Notes under the pieces: model-generated
What the model was told of the DNA's origin: nothing
Database searches by the model: none
What the model saw: the letters and a program-made list of their open reading frames with translations, nothing else
Made by a program: the position numbers and the translations under genes
Assembly: GCA_023525715.1 (NCBI GenBank)
Contig: CM042013.1
Span: 83,874,494-83,938,493 of the forward strand
Reading direction: 5' to 3'
Length of the DNA: 64,000 bases
Origin: Cichorium intybus
Lineage: Eukaryota > Streptophyta > Magnoliopsida > Asterales > Asteraceae
Shown: piece after piece, positions 11,733 to 22,958 of the stretch
Position numbering within the stretch: position 1 is the stretch's first letter
How the letters are laid out: every line of letters starts with the position of its first letter

Positions 11733-12592
11733 GTCTCCCACTTGGATAAGTCTATGACTTTAATTGTCAATTTATCTTTTGATTAATCAACAAATCTCAG
11801 CTTCCTAGAAACTGCTGCTGAACTCAGACCTAGTCAGTTCTGTCTATAGATAAGTGATCATACGATCCTCCGTCCAACAAGATACTTTTCAGATTCAAGA
11901 CATGGATTAATGTCAATCTTGCTCCGATACTCTATTTCTCGATTTCTGATTCTGCTTATGACTTTAAGACTACTAATTGAACACATCAATTTAGTCCCGG
12001 TTGGCCAACACTTTCAGTCAACTTCAAAATCATCGAGAGGCCTAAAGATATCTGTTTCCCATCAGGGTCAAGGGACGAATAAGTTTCGACTCATATGCTT
12101 ATATCTTTTACAAGACAAAATCACTCACAACAATACATTTTATAACATCGAGTTACTGACGCATTTTCATATTATCAATGAACAACCGCCTCGCAAATTA
12201 TAACTCATATGTATCTACTTTAAGATCATAAGATGTTATCGTCTCAACATTGCTTATGATATAATCCATGAAGCAATCTATTGAGTGCGAGTTTATCCAA
12301 TACTCAAATCTCTATTTCTAAGTACTCATGAATGTTGTAGCAATCTCATTGCAATGTCTAACCCTTAGACAATCTACAAACCAGTTCATGACAGTCTTCG
12401 TTCATACTTACTCCCTAGAAGTATGAGTGACTTTGGATATTTGAATAATCAAATTACTCAGGAAGTAAACATGTAAAATGAAATACAATAGTAAACAATT
12501 GACAAAAGCAGTAAACAATACTCATTAATAAATCTCTATTATTAAATCGCCAAAGTCAATTACATTTATATTGTTACAAGTTTCAAAACTAT
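11733..12592 (-). other. 3' untranslated interior of element C
   Basis: AT-rich non-coding DNA between the pol stop (12593-12595) and the polypurine tract (about 11733-11745, CTCCCACTTGG on the plus strand). It is homologous to the same part of element E (about 31097-31985). Short ORFs here have no recognisable content. Confidence 0.6.
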
Positions 12593-15500
12593 CTAATTAC
12601 TAAAACTAATATCATCTCTCAATCCAATGCCCCTAGCATGCTGATTGTGCTTGATCCTACTCAGAGCATTTGTCAAGGGATCTGCAGGATTATCTTCAGA
12701 TGATACCCTCTTCACATGGAGGTGACCTTCTTCTAATCTATGTCAAATGTAATGGTACTTTCTGTCGATATGTCTGGACTTTCCATGATCTCGCGGTTCT
12801 TTTGTCAAAGCGACCGCTCCTTCATTATCGCAGAACAATTCCATTGGCTCCTGAATACTCAGGACTACTCCAAGGTCACCGATAAAGTTCTTCAGCCAAG
12901 CTGTTTCCTTAGACGCTTCAATCGCCGCTATGTACTCTGACTCGCACGTAGAATCAGCCACCGTCTCTTGCTTGGAACTCTTCCAAGTGACCGTTCCCCC
13001 ATTCAAAAGAAACACCCAGCCCGAATGAGACCGACCATTGTCTCTATCTGTCTGGAAACTGGCGTCTGTGTATCCACTCACTTTCAAAGTATTACTGCCA
13101 CCAAGGACTAACACCATGTTCTTCGTCCTTCGCATATAGTTGAGTATATTCTTTACAGCTATCGAGTGCGCTCTACTAGGGTTTTCGTGGTACCGACTAA
13201 CCATGCTCAAAGCAAAGGATACATCAGGGCGAGTACATGTCATAGCGTACATGATCGACCCTACTACTGAAGCATAAGGTACCCGACTCATCTCAGCTAT
13301 TTCCTCATCGGTACTCGGGCTTTGAGTCTTACTCAACTTCGCATTACTTTGGATAGGCAGCTCTCCCTTCTTGGAATATTCCATACTAAACCTCTTTAGT
13401 ACCTTTTCCAAGTATGTATACTGACTAAGTCCTATTAGTATTTTCTTTCTATCTCTCAATATTCTTATCCCGAGAATATAGGCAGCTTCTCCTAGGTCTT
13501 TCATGGCGAAACACTTTCCAAGCCAAGACTTGAAATCTTGCAAGGTTGGAATGTCGTTTCCCATGAGCAGTATGTCATCAACATACAGCACCAGAAAAGT
13601 GACTATACTCCCACTAGCCTTGACATATACACAGGACTCATCTTCACTCCTAGAGAAACCAAACTCTTTGACTTTCTCATGGAAACAAAGATTCCAGCTG
13701 CGAGAAGCTTTTTTTAATCCGTAGATTGATTTCTCAAGCTTACACACCTTATTAGGATGCTTTGTGTCTACAAAACCCTCTGGCTGATTCATGTAAACAT
13801 CCTCAGTCAACTTCCCATTAAGGAAAGCAGTTTTGACATCCATCTGCCAAATTTCATAGTCATGAAATGCAGCTATGGCAAGCATAATCCTAATGGACTT
13901 AATCTTGGCTACTGGTGAGAAGGTCTCATCATAATCAACCCCAAGGGTTTGAGTGAATCCCTTTGCAACCAGCCGAGTTTTAAAGGTGTGTACCTTTCCA
14001 TCCATGTCGGTCTTCTTCTTGAAGATCCACTTGCACCCGACTGTCTTTCGACCTGGCACATTGTCAACCAAGTTCCAAACTTGATTGTCATGCATGGACT
14101 TGATCTCGCTGTCCATTGCCTCTTTCCACTTGGCAGACTCGGGGCCCGCCACTGCTTCCTGGTAGTTACCTGGCTCATCCAAATTTGTCAATGTCCTGTC
14201 ACTGACAAACGTGTCACCATCCGTAGTTATATGGAAACCATAAAACTCGGGTGGCATGCTAACTCTACCGGAGCGCCTAAGAGGTAATGAAACGTCTGTC
14301 GGACCAACAGGAACCTCTTCCTCTTGTTGGTTGCTAGTTTCTCCTAAGGCTCCATCATCGGGTGACTCCTGAATTTCTTCAAGGTCAACGGTACTCCCAC
14401 TATCCTCTTTGGATATGAGCTCTCTCTCTCGAAAGACTCCTCGTCTTGCTACAAAGACCACGTCCTTGCTTGGTTTGTAGAACAATTATCCAAAAGACTG
14501 TTTTGGGTATCCGATGAATATACATCTCTCACTTCTTTCTGCGAGTTTGTCTTGAGTCTCTCGTCTCACGGAAGCCTCACAACACCAGACCTTGATATGT
14601 GCTAACGAGGGAACTTTCCCCGTCCACATCTCATGAGGTGTTTTGGCAACCTTCTTAGTTGGGACAAGATTGAGGATATGGGCGGCAGTCTCTAAGGCAT
14701 ACCCCCAGAAATTGATTGGAAGCGAAGCTCGACTCATCATGGAACGAACCATGTCCAACAGGGTTCGGTTTTGCCTCTCAGCAACACCGTTCAACTGTGG
14801 TGTTCTAGGAGGTGACAACTGTGAAACTATTCCACATTCCTTTAGATAGTCAAGGAACTCGATACTAAGATACTCACCACCTCTGTCGGAACTAAGCATC
14901 TTTATCTTCCTACCCAACTGATTCTCTACTTCATTTTTAAACTCTTTGAACTTTTCAAAGGTATCTGACTTGTGCTTGATCAAGTAGATATACCCATATC
15001 TACTATAATCGTTAGTAAAGGTCTAATAGAATCGCGTGCCATCTTTTGTGGTTGTTCTGAAGGGACCACACACATGTGTGTGTATGATGTCCAACAAACC
15101 TTCACCTCTTTCAAAGGACCCTTTGAATGGTGATTTTGTCATCTTGCCAAACAAACAAGATTCACATACATCATCTGACTTTAGGTCGAATGATTCCAAC
15201 ACTCCATCTTTTTGGAGTTGGGCGATGCGTTTCTTATTGATATGCCCAAGACGACAGTGCCACAAACACGCCTTTTCTATACCACTAGAAGAATCAATAT
15301 TTAACACACTATTTCCTAATTGTCAACACACATAACAGTTTCATACACACCATCACAAGGCAAAGCTTCAAAAATAAATACATCATTTTTAAAAACAGAA
15401 ATCGAACCATTCAATTTATCAAAAGTATAGTAAAAGCCTTTTCTGAACAATGCATGAAAAGAAATTATGTTTCTGGCCATATCAGGCGAATAGCAACAAT
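12593..15500 (-). pseudogene. pol: Element C pol: integrase, reverse transcriptase, RNase H (broken)
   Basis: In order on the minus strand: GAG-pre-integrase (LWHCRLGHINKKR, CESCLFGK), integrase core (SSDRGGEYLS, GVAERQNRTLLDM), linker, RT (GCKWIFKKKTDM, DVKTAFLNGKL, YVDD at about 13573-13587), then RNase H (GYTDASFQTDRDN, LLNGGTVTWKSSKQE, FCDNEGAVALTKEP, HIDRKYHYI) and a stop at 12593-12595. Against its close relative E, three codons upstream of RT are now stops (near 15320, 15030 and 14485), a small deletion near 15510 shifts the frame, and a stop follows HYI near 12750. The integrase motif HTDVCG reads HTHVCG, so the first catalytic Asp is lost. RT-RNase H is otherwise open for 580 codons (14485-12743). 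Confidence 0.93.
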
Positions 15501-16620
15501 TTAATCTAAACTAACACCATTTCTAAGCACTAATCTATAGACACGAATCTTGGTAACATGTGACGTTCGCCTATTGCCCATGATCAAGTTCAATCTACTG
15601 TGCTCCACCTCCATACTTTCCTCTAGGCCCTGCAAATCAGAACAAATATGAAAACCACATCCTGTGTCAAGGACCCAAGAACAGGGAAATGATGAGTTTT
15701 TAGATATAATGTAAGTACCTGCTTGTAATGGCTTCACTTTGCCATCCTTAATGTCTAGCAAGTACTTTGGGAAACTTCTTTTCCAGTGACTCTTCTCTTT
15801 GCAATAAAAACAGTCGGCATCTTTGGGATTCGTGACGTGAGGAATGCCAGAAGACTTGGCTCTCGGGCCAATGCTGGACGACCCGACTTGAACCTTTTCC
15901 TTCCAATTCTGCTTGGTAGGACCCTTCCTTTTCTTTCCTTTGCCATGGCCAATTTCCAAGACAGGATGGCTCACAGAGGGTATACTTTTACCCTTCAACC
16001 CATTTTCTGCAGTTCGAAGCATGCCATGCAACTCAGCCAAAGAGGTCCAAGTGTTGTTCAAATGATACGCCAGTGTGATGGTCATAAGAACTCGGTAAGG
16101 AGTTAAGCACTATGTCAACGGCCAACTCCTCATCGACAGGCATTCCCAGCTTCCTTAGCCTATCCATGTAACCCTGCATCCTTTGCACGTGAGTGCAGAC
16201 ATACTCTCCGTCCTTAGGCTTGCCATTCGTGAAGGCTTTGATCACTGCGCATCTCTCGACACGCTCTCGCTTGTGGAACTTTTCCGCAAGGTCCTTGTGC
16301 ATCTCGTAGGGCCAGTAGTCCTCATAGATTCTTTGCAATTCGGGGTTCATGGTAGCGATCATAATGCATGCCACTTTGGCCGCATCATCACAGTGTTTTT
16401 GGTATAAGGCAACTTCCTCGGGAGTACTAGTATCTGGGTCAACTTCAACGAGCTCAGTCTCGAGAACATACTCTTTGTTCTCAAATCTCAGAGCCATCTT
16501 TAGGTTTCTGATCCAGTCGTTGTAGTTCGTGCCATCCAATTGCACTTTGGAACACAACGAGAGGATTGAAGTGACGTTACTGGAGTTTGAGTGGGGAATG
16601 GATTGGTCAGCGGAAGACAT
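15501..16620 (-). pseudogene. gag: Element C gag and protease (frameshifted)
   Basis: Starts at a real ATG (16618-16620, MSSADQSIPHS). The gag part has the copia gag pattern: LDGTNYNDWIRNLKMALR, KEYVLE, CDDAAKVACIMIATMNPEL, HVQRMQGYMDRLRKLGMPV, EELAVDIVLNSLPSSYD. A frameshift near 16075 moves the frame, which continues as LAYHLNNTWTSLAELHGML, a CCHC knuckle (CFYCKEKSHWKRSFPK, last Cys now Phe) and the protease active site VLDTGCGFHICSDLQGL. The product would form the particle and mature the polyprotein. The frame ends at 15501, where a small deletion separates it from the pre-integrase region. Confidence 0.92.
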
Positions 16621-17859
16621 CTATAAAAGAAGGTAGTTTTAATTAGATACATATATGACCCTTAATATTAACCCAATATAATAATAATGCTAGGACCCAA
16701 CTATAACAATTCACAATATAGAAGAGGGATGCCGTAATCTAATTGTAAATTTTATAAAGGCAGGCGAATGACGATTCAGCCAATTCCACCGCGGAAGATA
16801 ATCATATTATAATGGAATTCCTAGTTCTTTTTGAGATTTATTGAACTGTTCAATAGCATGTTTAATCTCGGATATGCTCCACTGTTTGTGACTGGGATAC
16901 CGATGATCACAAACTGGATGTGAATAACCATGCAAATTAGCTTGGTACTCTCAAAGTCAATTACCATCTCTAATTGACGTGCCAGTTAACCACACACGCT
17001 CCATCAACAATGGTAAGATCGAGAAACCCCTTGCAACTCTTTGTGAACCCCTATTGGTGTGCCGGTAAACCACACATGCTCCACCAATGTTTCACAAAGT
17101 GCAATCTGCAATTTAATGGATTAGCATCAATTTAGATTTTTCCTAAAGTAACTAGATTGGGGTTTTTATGAAATGTTTCAGTACTTTCAATAATAGCGTT
17201 ATACTTTTAATGAGAATTAAGCGGTCCTATCAAACCCGTTCGGCTAACGACACTCCACTGACCAGGAGAGCGGTTGGTGAGAGTGGACACCTATTAGACT
17301 ACAATTTTATAGGCATTCTCCTTATACCCTCTTTATAGGTCAATTTTGTGAATGAAGCCTACTAACGATAAGACTAACCAATTTTATCTTGTATATAAAA
17401 TATTAACTATTAATTATAATATATATAAGATGTATTTTAAACCTTTTAAAATATTTTGGGTTTATTCTTTTAATTTTCGCAAATTAACATTTAATTTTAA
17501 AAAATTTAATTTAAACCTTTAACTGATTTAATTTATCTTTTAATTAAACAATTAATTAAATTAATTAAATCTAGATAGGCATCACAAATTAATCAAATTA
17601 ATTTACCTATCTTAAATCCCTTGTGATCGAAAATTGCAAGCAAGGGTTTAAGGTTTCCAGTTTATTAATTAATCATAATTACCAAAAATAAGAAACCTGC
17701 AAAACCCTAGCATACCAAAATCGCAGATAAGGGGTGGAGGCTAGGGTTTCTAAAACCCTAGCCACCAAATCGACAAAGCCATATGGAGGGTTTAATTTTC
17801 GCAAAAAACCCTTCATCATGCAAAGCAGTTATAACAATTCAATCAGAAAAACAGCCAAC
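16621..17859 (-). other. 5' leader of element C with conserved structured motifs
   Basis: About 1.2 kb of untranslated RNA between primer site and gag ATG. On the minus strand, from the primer site: a conserved block at 17220-17300 containing GGGTTTGATAGG, two related hairpins at 17054-17088 and 16974-17008, and the word TTGGGTCCTAGC near 16690-16702. The same motifs occur in the same order in the leader of copia element F (47934-49043), and the first also in element E. Conservation in untranslated RNA suggests packaging, dimerisation or translation signals; that is inference. Confidence 0.75.
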
Positions 17860-17871
17860 GCTCTGATACCA
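17860..17871 (-). promoter_or_regulatory. Primer binding site of element C
   Basis: TGGTATCAGAGC on the minus strand, complementary to initiator tRNA-Met, next to the 5' LTR. Confidence 0.9.
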
Positions 17872-17872
17872 C

Positions 17873-18632
17873 TGAAAGGTTTTTAGCAATCTATGAACTA
17901 ATAATCCTAAGTTCACATGCAACCTAGAAAGAGGATCTATGTTTTTCTATCAATGAACATATAAGAAAACCTAAGGCCAACCATTTATTTCTAAAGAATT
18001 AAAAAACATAAAAACTAACCTTTGATTTTCTTCTTGAAGCTAGCAGTACAATTGTCCTGCCTCAAATGAGATCACACAAACGAGGAGGAGAACAGAATTC
18101 CAGAGAGGCAGAGTGAAGTTGGCGCAGGCTTAGGGTTCCCCAGGGGTTCCCTATTTATATCCTCCAAGTGGTACAGTCAAAACCCTAGAGGAGCCCAACT
18201 TTTGACAAACCTTTTATCAAATGGAACAAGCCTCTAAAACCCTAATTAGGGTTTCGAAATCATGGAGGCTCCCTCCATAATTTCGCCCACCACTTGGCTT
18301 CCACTCGCCAGTTAATATTCAACTATTGAATAATTACAAAACTAGTCCCTGAACTTTTAATTAATTAAATTAATTACTAAATTAAATCCAATTAATTCTA
18401 GATTAATTTCTAATTAATTAATATAGTTTCTAATTAATATATTATCACTTTAATATATTAATAAACTATTTATTTTATTTGTGTTGATTTATTAAACATT
18501 TAATAAATCAACATTTCTCTTTACTGAATTCTATACCAAACCTCCAGCTATGAGGGCAATCCAAATGGACTTTGCTTCTATTAATAAGATAAATACAATT
18601 TATAAGTCATGGCTTAGACACCTAATCCAACA
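17873..18632 (-). repeat. 5' LTR of element C
   Basis: 760 bp, promoter LTR for the minus-strand transcript. It is followed directly by the AGTAG duplication. Confidence 0.93.
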
Positions 18633-18637
18633 AGTAG

Positions 18638-18706
18638 AAGGTACATGACTCTAACATCAGTTTCTAAGGCATAACGCCATAAACTAATCGTAAACGTAGT
18701 ACGACT
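18638..18706 (-). pseudogene. pol: Element D piece 3: copia integrase fragment
   Basis: A 69-bp piece of the D integrase (the region matching GYALETAAHILN in element C) between element C and the solo LTR at 18707. It joins 10967 on one side and 20134 on the other when the insertions are skipped. Confidence 0.65.
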
Positions 18707-20128
18707 TGTAACACTCGGCTCATAGAAACTAATACACCCAAAATTTTCACTTTTCAAAACATAGTTTATCACAACAAAACATAAAGTTCGTGTATAAGTT
18801 ACGTTCAAGAGGTACATAAGTGTATCGTGGGAGTACAAAAACATACAAAAACTCCCCTAAGCCAGGCTGCTACAGTCCTCTTCTACATTCCCTTAGCTTC
18901 CTAACAATTGGCTACCTCATTCCCCTTAATAGTGTCACGCTCACCTGCAAGGTCATCACACACACACACACACACACACACACTATGAGCTACAATGCTC
19001 AATGAGTAATCAAATACATATATCAACACATACAGAGAAAAATAGAACAATTTATCTCATAACAACAGAACTCTACATCTCTTCATGATCTCTATTCTTT
19101 AATCCATTCCCATCCTCAACCCCCACTGTCTCGAGACATAAAGCCTCACTGCATCCCCTTTGTTGTGTGAACCATAAAGGCTCCAACAAAATATATTGGG
19201 TGATTAAAGCCAATCTCTAAGCCACTAAGGCCTACATGAACCACATAGGTTCCGACAACATATGTTGGGCGATTAAACCTAATATCTTAGCCACTAAGGC
19301 CTACATAATCTCTAAGCCATAAAGGCTCATGTGAAACAACTCCAAGTCATAAATACTCAATCAACATATAACACAAGAGATATAGTACGTATTACTCATT
19401 TGGTTTAGTAGTTCTGCACAATCCTAGCTAATACAATCAATAGGTACAAAGTGTTTCCTCAACACTTTCACACACCTACACCATCACACACATACCACAT
19501 ATATATAAATACATTGTATTCAAATAACTATTTCTTGCAACTTGATCATCATGCTTAGGGTTTGGGATTAAAAACCCGTTTACATACTCAATTCAATAAT
19601 TACTTGCTCCAACCTTGTAAGTTGCAGACGGGTTACCAAGACCACATGTAACCTAACCTTTCCAAGCTAAACATACTCTCAATTTGAAGCAAGAACATGA
19701 AATCATACCTCTTGGATGCAAGATACCTTCCAAATCTTCAAATCCTAAAGCTCTAGGCTTCCAATTCGATCTCTAAAAGTTCCTGGGGATCTTTAGGGTT
19801 TTTAGGTAAATTTCCAGAAGTTATTTCCCCCAAATAAGCTAAAAATCGGCTTTATAATTTTTGAGTCGGCGACCCCACATGACCCGTATGGATCTACTGC
19901 TTGTCACTGCATGTCCTACATGACCTGTGTGAGCTCCACACGACTCGTGTGATATCATAACTCAAAACTGCATCTCCCACACGACGCATGTGAGCTTCTT
20001 TTGACATTTTCAAGCTAAAACTCTTCCCAAAAGGATTTCTAACCACACTCAAACATTTAACAACTCAACTAATCTTAATCACACAAGATTAAAACATAAA
20101 TACTTACAAAAAATAACACGGTGTTACA
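18707..20128 (-). mobile_element. Solo gypsy LTR (TGTAACAC...GGTGTTACA)
   Basis: 1422 bp with perfect 9-bp inverted ends TGTAACACT/GGTGTTACA (one mismatch) and a 5-bp target duplication with one difference (CGACT at 18702-18706, TGACT at 20129-20133). It carries ACACGACYCGTGT-type palindromes (19935-19952, 19976-19994) and a segment homologous to the LTR at 377-7796. A (CA)n run lies at 18956-18983. No primer site or coding sequence. Orientation is taken from homology to 377-7796. Confidence 0.82.
18956..18983. repeat. (CA)n microsatellite
   Basis: About 14 uninterrupted CA units inside the solo LTR. Confidence 0.95.
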
Positions 20129-20133
20129 TGACT

Positions 20134-21360
20134 CATCATGGACCGAGCCTTATCAAGTAATGTTCGGTTTCCCCTTTCGGTTGCACCATTGTGTTTTGGT
20201 GTTATTGGAGGACTCAACTGGGAAATGATTCCACAGTTCCTTATATGATTTTTGAATTATTGACTAAGATATTCTCTACCCTTATCAAATTGGAGGATAC
20301 TAATACTTTTCCCTTGTTAATTCTCCATTTTGATCTGGAATATCTTGAACACCTTAAACATTTTAGACTTATGTTTGGTTAGATAAACATAACAATATCT
20401 AACGAAATCATTAATTAATGTAATGATGTATCTCTCACCATGTCTCATGGCTGATTTGAACAGTCCATATACATCAATGTGTATAGGATCCAACATATCC
20501 TTAACACATTAGTAGTTTCTTGTGAATGGTGCTTTTTTCATCTTCCCTAATATACAAGACTCACATTCATCATAACACTTTTAGTCAAATGATTCCAAAA
20601 TCCCATCCGCTTGGATTTTAGCGATACGTTTGTTGTTTATATGGCCAAGTCGATAATGCCACCTTTAGGTCTTATCTATACTATATTCGTATGAGTTTAA
20701 ATCAACATTAAAGATTTAACTATTATTCCTTCTAATACCTATAACAATTTCATAAATACCGTGATAAGGATTTTCTTTAGAAAAAAGATCATTGTTTTTA
20801 TAAACCAAAATAGAGCCATTCTCAAATCCGAAGTCAAAACCATCTCTATATAGTGCATAAAAGGAAATAATGTTTATAGCCATATCTAAATAATAACAAC
20901 AATATAATAACACCATAGGTAGAGCACTAGAGAGTAAGAGTCTATATTCCCCAGTGGTTTTGACAACGATAGTATGTTTATTGCCCATGATCAAGTCCAA
21001 CTCCCCGTATCTGAGCTTCTGACTTTGCTTTAGTCCCTGTACATCAGTGTAAATGTAAGTACCACAACCTCTGTCCAATACATCAGAATTAGATGTAGAA
21101 GTATTATGGAGTTTAATCATATATGTACCTGAGGTGCCACACTCTTTAGCCTTTATCTTTTTTATCTCTTCCAAGTACTTATGTCAGCTTTGCTTCGAGT
21201 GTTATATATCCTTGTAGTGGAAATATATTGACTCTTCCAGATTCTTTAAATGAGGTATCTCTACGTTGACATTTACCTTTCTTTTGGTGTTAGGTTTGGA
21301 GTTAGGAGATCCACCGTTACCCTTGGGATGGTTATCCTTATTTTTCTTGACACTTCCCTC
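20134..21360 (-). pseudogene. pol: Element D piece 4a: copia protease and integrase remnant
   Basis: On the minus strand: a protease region (VLDRGCGTYIYTDVQGLKQS, where the usual DTG is DRG, then LDLIMGNKHT), pre-integrase (NIISFYALYRDGF), then integrase with the first Asp (HIDVYGLF), KSISILQFDKGREYLS, and ATERGNRTLLDKARSMMS, ending at the solo LTR. All three integrase acidic residues remain, but stops and frameshifts break the frame, including one near 20700. The longest open part is 20716-21174. Confidence 0.85.
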
Positions 21361-21900
21361 TATGATAGCTAGTACAAGAGAGATGGGTTGGATTGCTTGC
21401 TTTTGAACATGACAGATTCAACGACCTTAAGAATGTTATGCAGTTCCAATATAGAGTTTTCCAGATGGTCAATATTAAAGTTTAGAAGGAGCTGACCATA
21501 TGAACTGGTAAGCGAATTGAGAACAATGTCCTTGGCTAACTCCTTACTAATCGAGAAACCTAACTGTGCAAGTTGGTCAACATATGCCTTCATTTGCAAG
21601 ACATGAATGATGTCACTCCTTCCATCCTATAACTTATAACTTATTAGGGCCGTAATTGTTTCAAATTGTTCCTGTCTGACCTGGACTAAAAACATATACT
21701 TTATTTGATTTACCATGTCGAACGCCCTAAGGTTCTCGAAGTTTATTTGGATTTCAGGAACCATGGGCGCCAACTATTAGACATGAAACCTCATTTGACT
21801 CATTTAGACGTTATCGTATTTGTGTCGTATGAACTTAGTTGGCCCAGCTGGAGGAGCCTTCGAAAGACGTTCATAAATGTCTTGAGTTAGCAAAAAGTTT
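21361..21900 (-). pseudogene. gag: Element D piece 4b: copia gag remnant (UBN2-like)
   Basis: Copia gag of the UBN2 type on the minus strand: MVNQIKYMFLVQVRQEQFETITAL, then after a stop DGRSDIIHVLQMKAYVDQLAQLGF, SKELAKDIVLNSLTSSYGQLLLNFNI. It differs from the gag of C and E, so D is a separate copia lineage. The 5' part of gag is poorly preserved. Confidence 0.8.
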
Positions 21901-22958
21901 GTAGCGAATGAGTTGTTGTTAGCGACAATGATCAAAATAGAGTTTGTTTTGGTTAGTTGTTTGAATCAACCCTTAAAATATAATTACCCAAAAAATTACG
22001 TTTGACAAGGCTAGGACCCATATTTCACTTCTAGTTGCAAAAAGGTTTGTTGAAATTGCAACAAGAAGCTATTTAGATAGACAATACTTTTTTCGAATTT
22101 CAATTTCTGTGACACTCCTAAATTTGTATGGATTCATTGACTTTAAGTCAATTGACGTGTTTAATCCCTTGCATGCTCATATTTGCTCGTGACAGGTTTG
22201 TCATTGATAACAAGCTCGGATGGTAAATCAACCATGCAGAAGCACGTGATATCCGAGCCGAGATTCTTAAGTTATCACGAATATCGCATCATTTTGGCTA
22301 ACGATCTGACCAACGTGTTGGCTTTGACAATTTCCACATCATAAGACTATTAGTTAAAATGTGTGTTTGTCATGGGTAACATGCGATTTAAATTTTAGAA
22401 AAATGGATGTACATTTTTATTTTAGTTAAAACGTTTTAACTTGATTTTGACAAACGATCATTCTTAAACCATTTAAAATTCTATTTTATAATACACTTTT
22501 ATAATTACCAATTTATTTTCAAAAATCATTTGTTAATTTTTAACAGTTTTGTTGTGTTTCAATTTTAATATCAAGACTATCTAGTGTGATTACGAATAAA
22601 CTAGACACATCACATATGCAAATAATTGTAACAATTGCCTCATCCTTTGCGTTTTTCTCGTGAGTCATCACACTGGAAAAACTTAGTCATTTCTAGGGAC
22701 AACAACCATAATGATGCAGGACTCCCACTTGATTCATCATCCATACTTGATGCACACATGGAACTCCAAAGGACTAAACTATCCACGACCTTCCTTTTGT
22801 TTAAACTTCTTTACTACAAATACTAGTATAATACAATTTTCTGTTTAATCTACAAAATTATAATTAAAAAATTACATTAAATAAAAGAACTAAGCGGATA
22901 CGCAGGTCTTAATATAAAATTAATTACATTTTTTCATACAATCAAACATCACAAACAT
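21901..22958. other. Possible D leader and unassigned DNA
   Basis: Near 22005-22022 the minus strand reads TGGGTCCTAGCCTTGT, the leader word also seen in copia C and F just before gag, so the first 150 bases are probably the D leader. Beyond about 22100 I recognise nothing: no primer site, no LTR end and no ORF with family features. Confidence 0.4.

Larger units (their letters stand above)
10968..18632 (-). mobile_element. Element C: complete but inactive Ty1/copia retrotransposon
   Basis: LTRs at 10968-11732 (765 bp) and 17873-18632 (760 bp) with TGTTGG...CTTTCA ends on the minus strand and target duplication AGTAG (10963-10967, 18633-18637). Primer site for initiator tRNA-Met at 17860-17871 and a polypurine tract reading AAGTGGGAGAC next to 11733. 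The gene order gag, protease, integrase, RT, RNase H marks copia. It is inserted in the integrase of element D. Several nonsense changes, a gag frameshift and a lost integrase catalytic Asp make it defective. Its relative E lies at 30202-47248. LTR divergence looks like about 4% by eye. Confidence 0.95.

Noticed and set aside
18956..18983. CRISPR-like or satellite array
   Set aside because: Only a simple CA microsatellite; no spaced repeat arrays occur in the window.
22108..22118. TGTGACACTCC as an LTR start
   Set aside because: No matching end, duplication or primer site was found to its right, and the following 850 bases show no LTR features.
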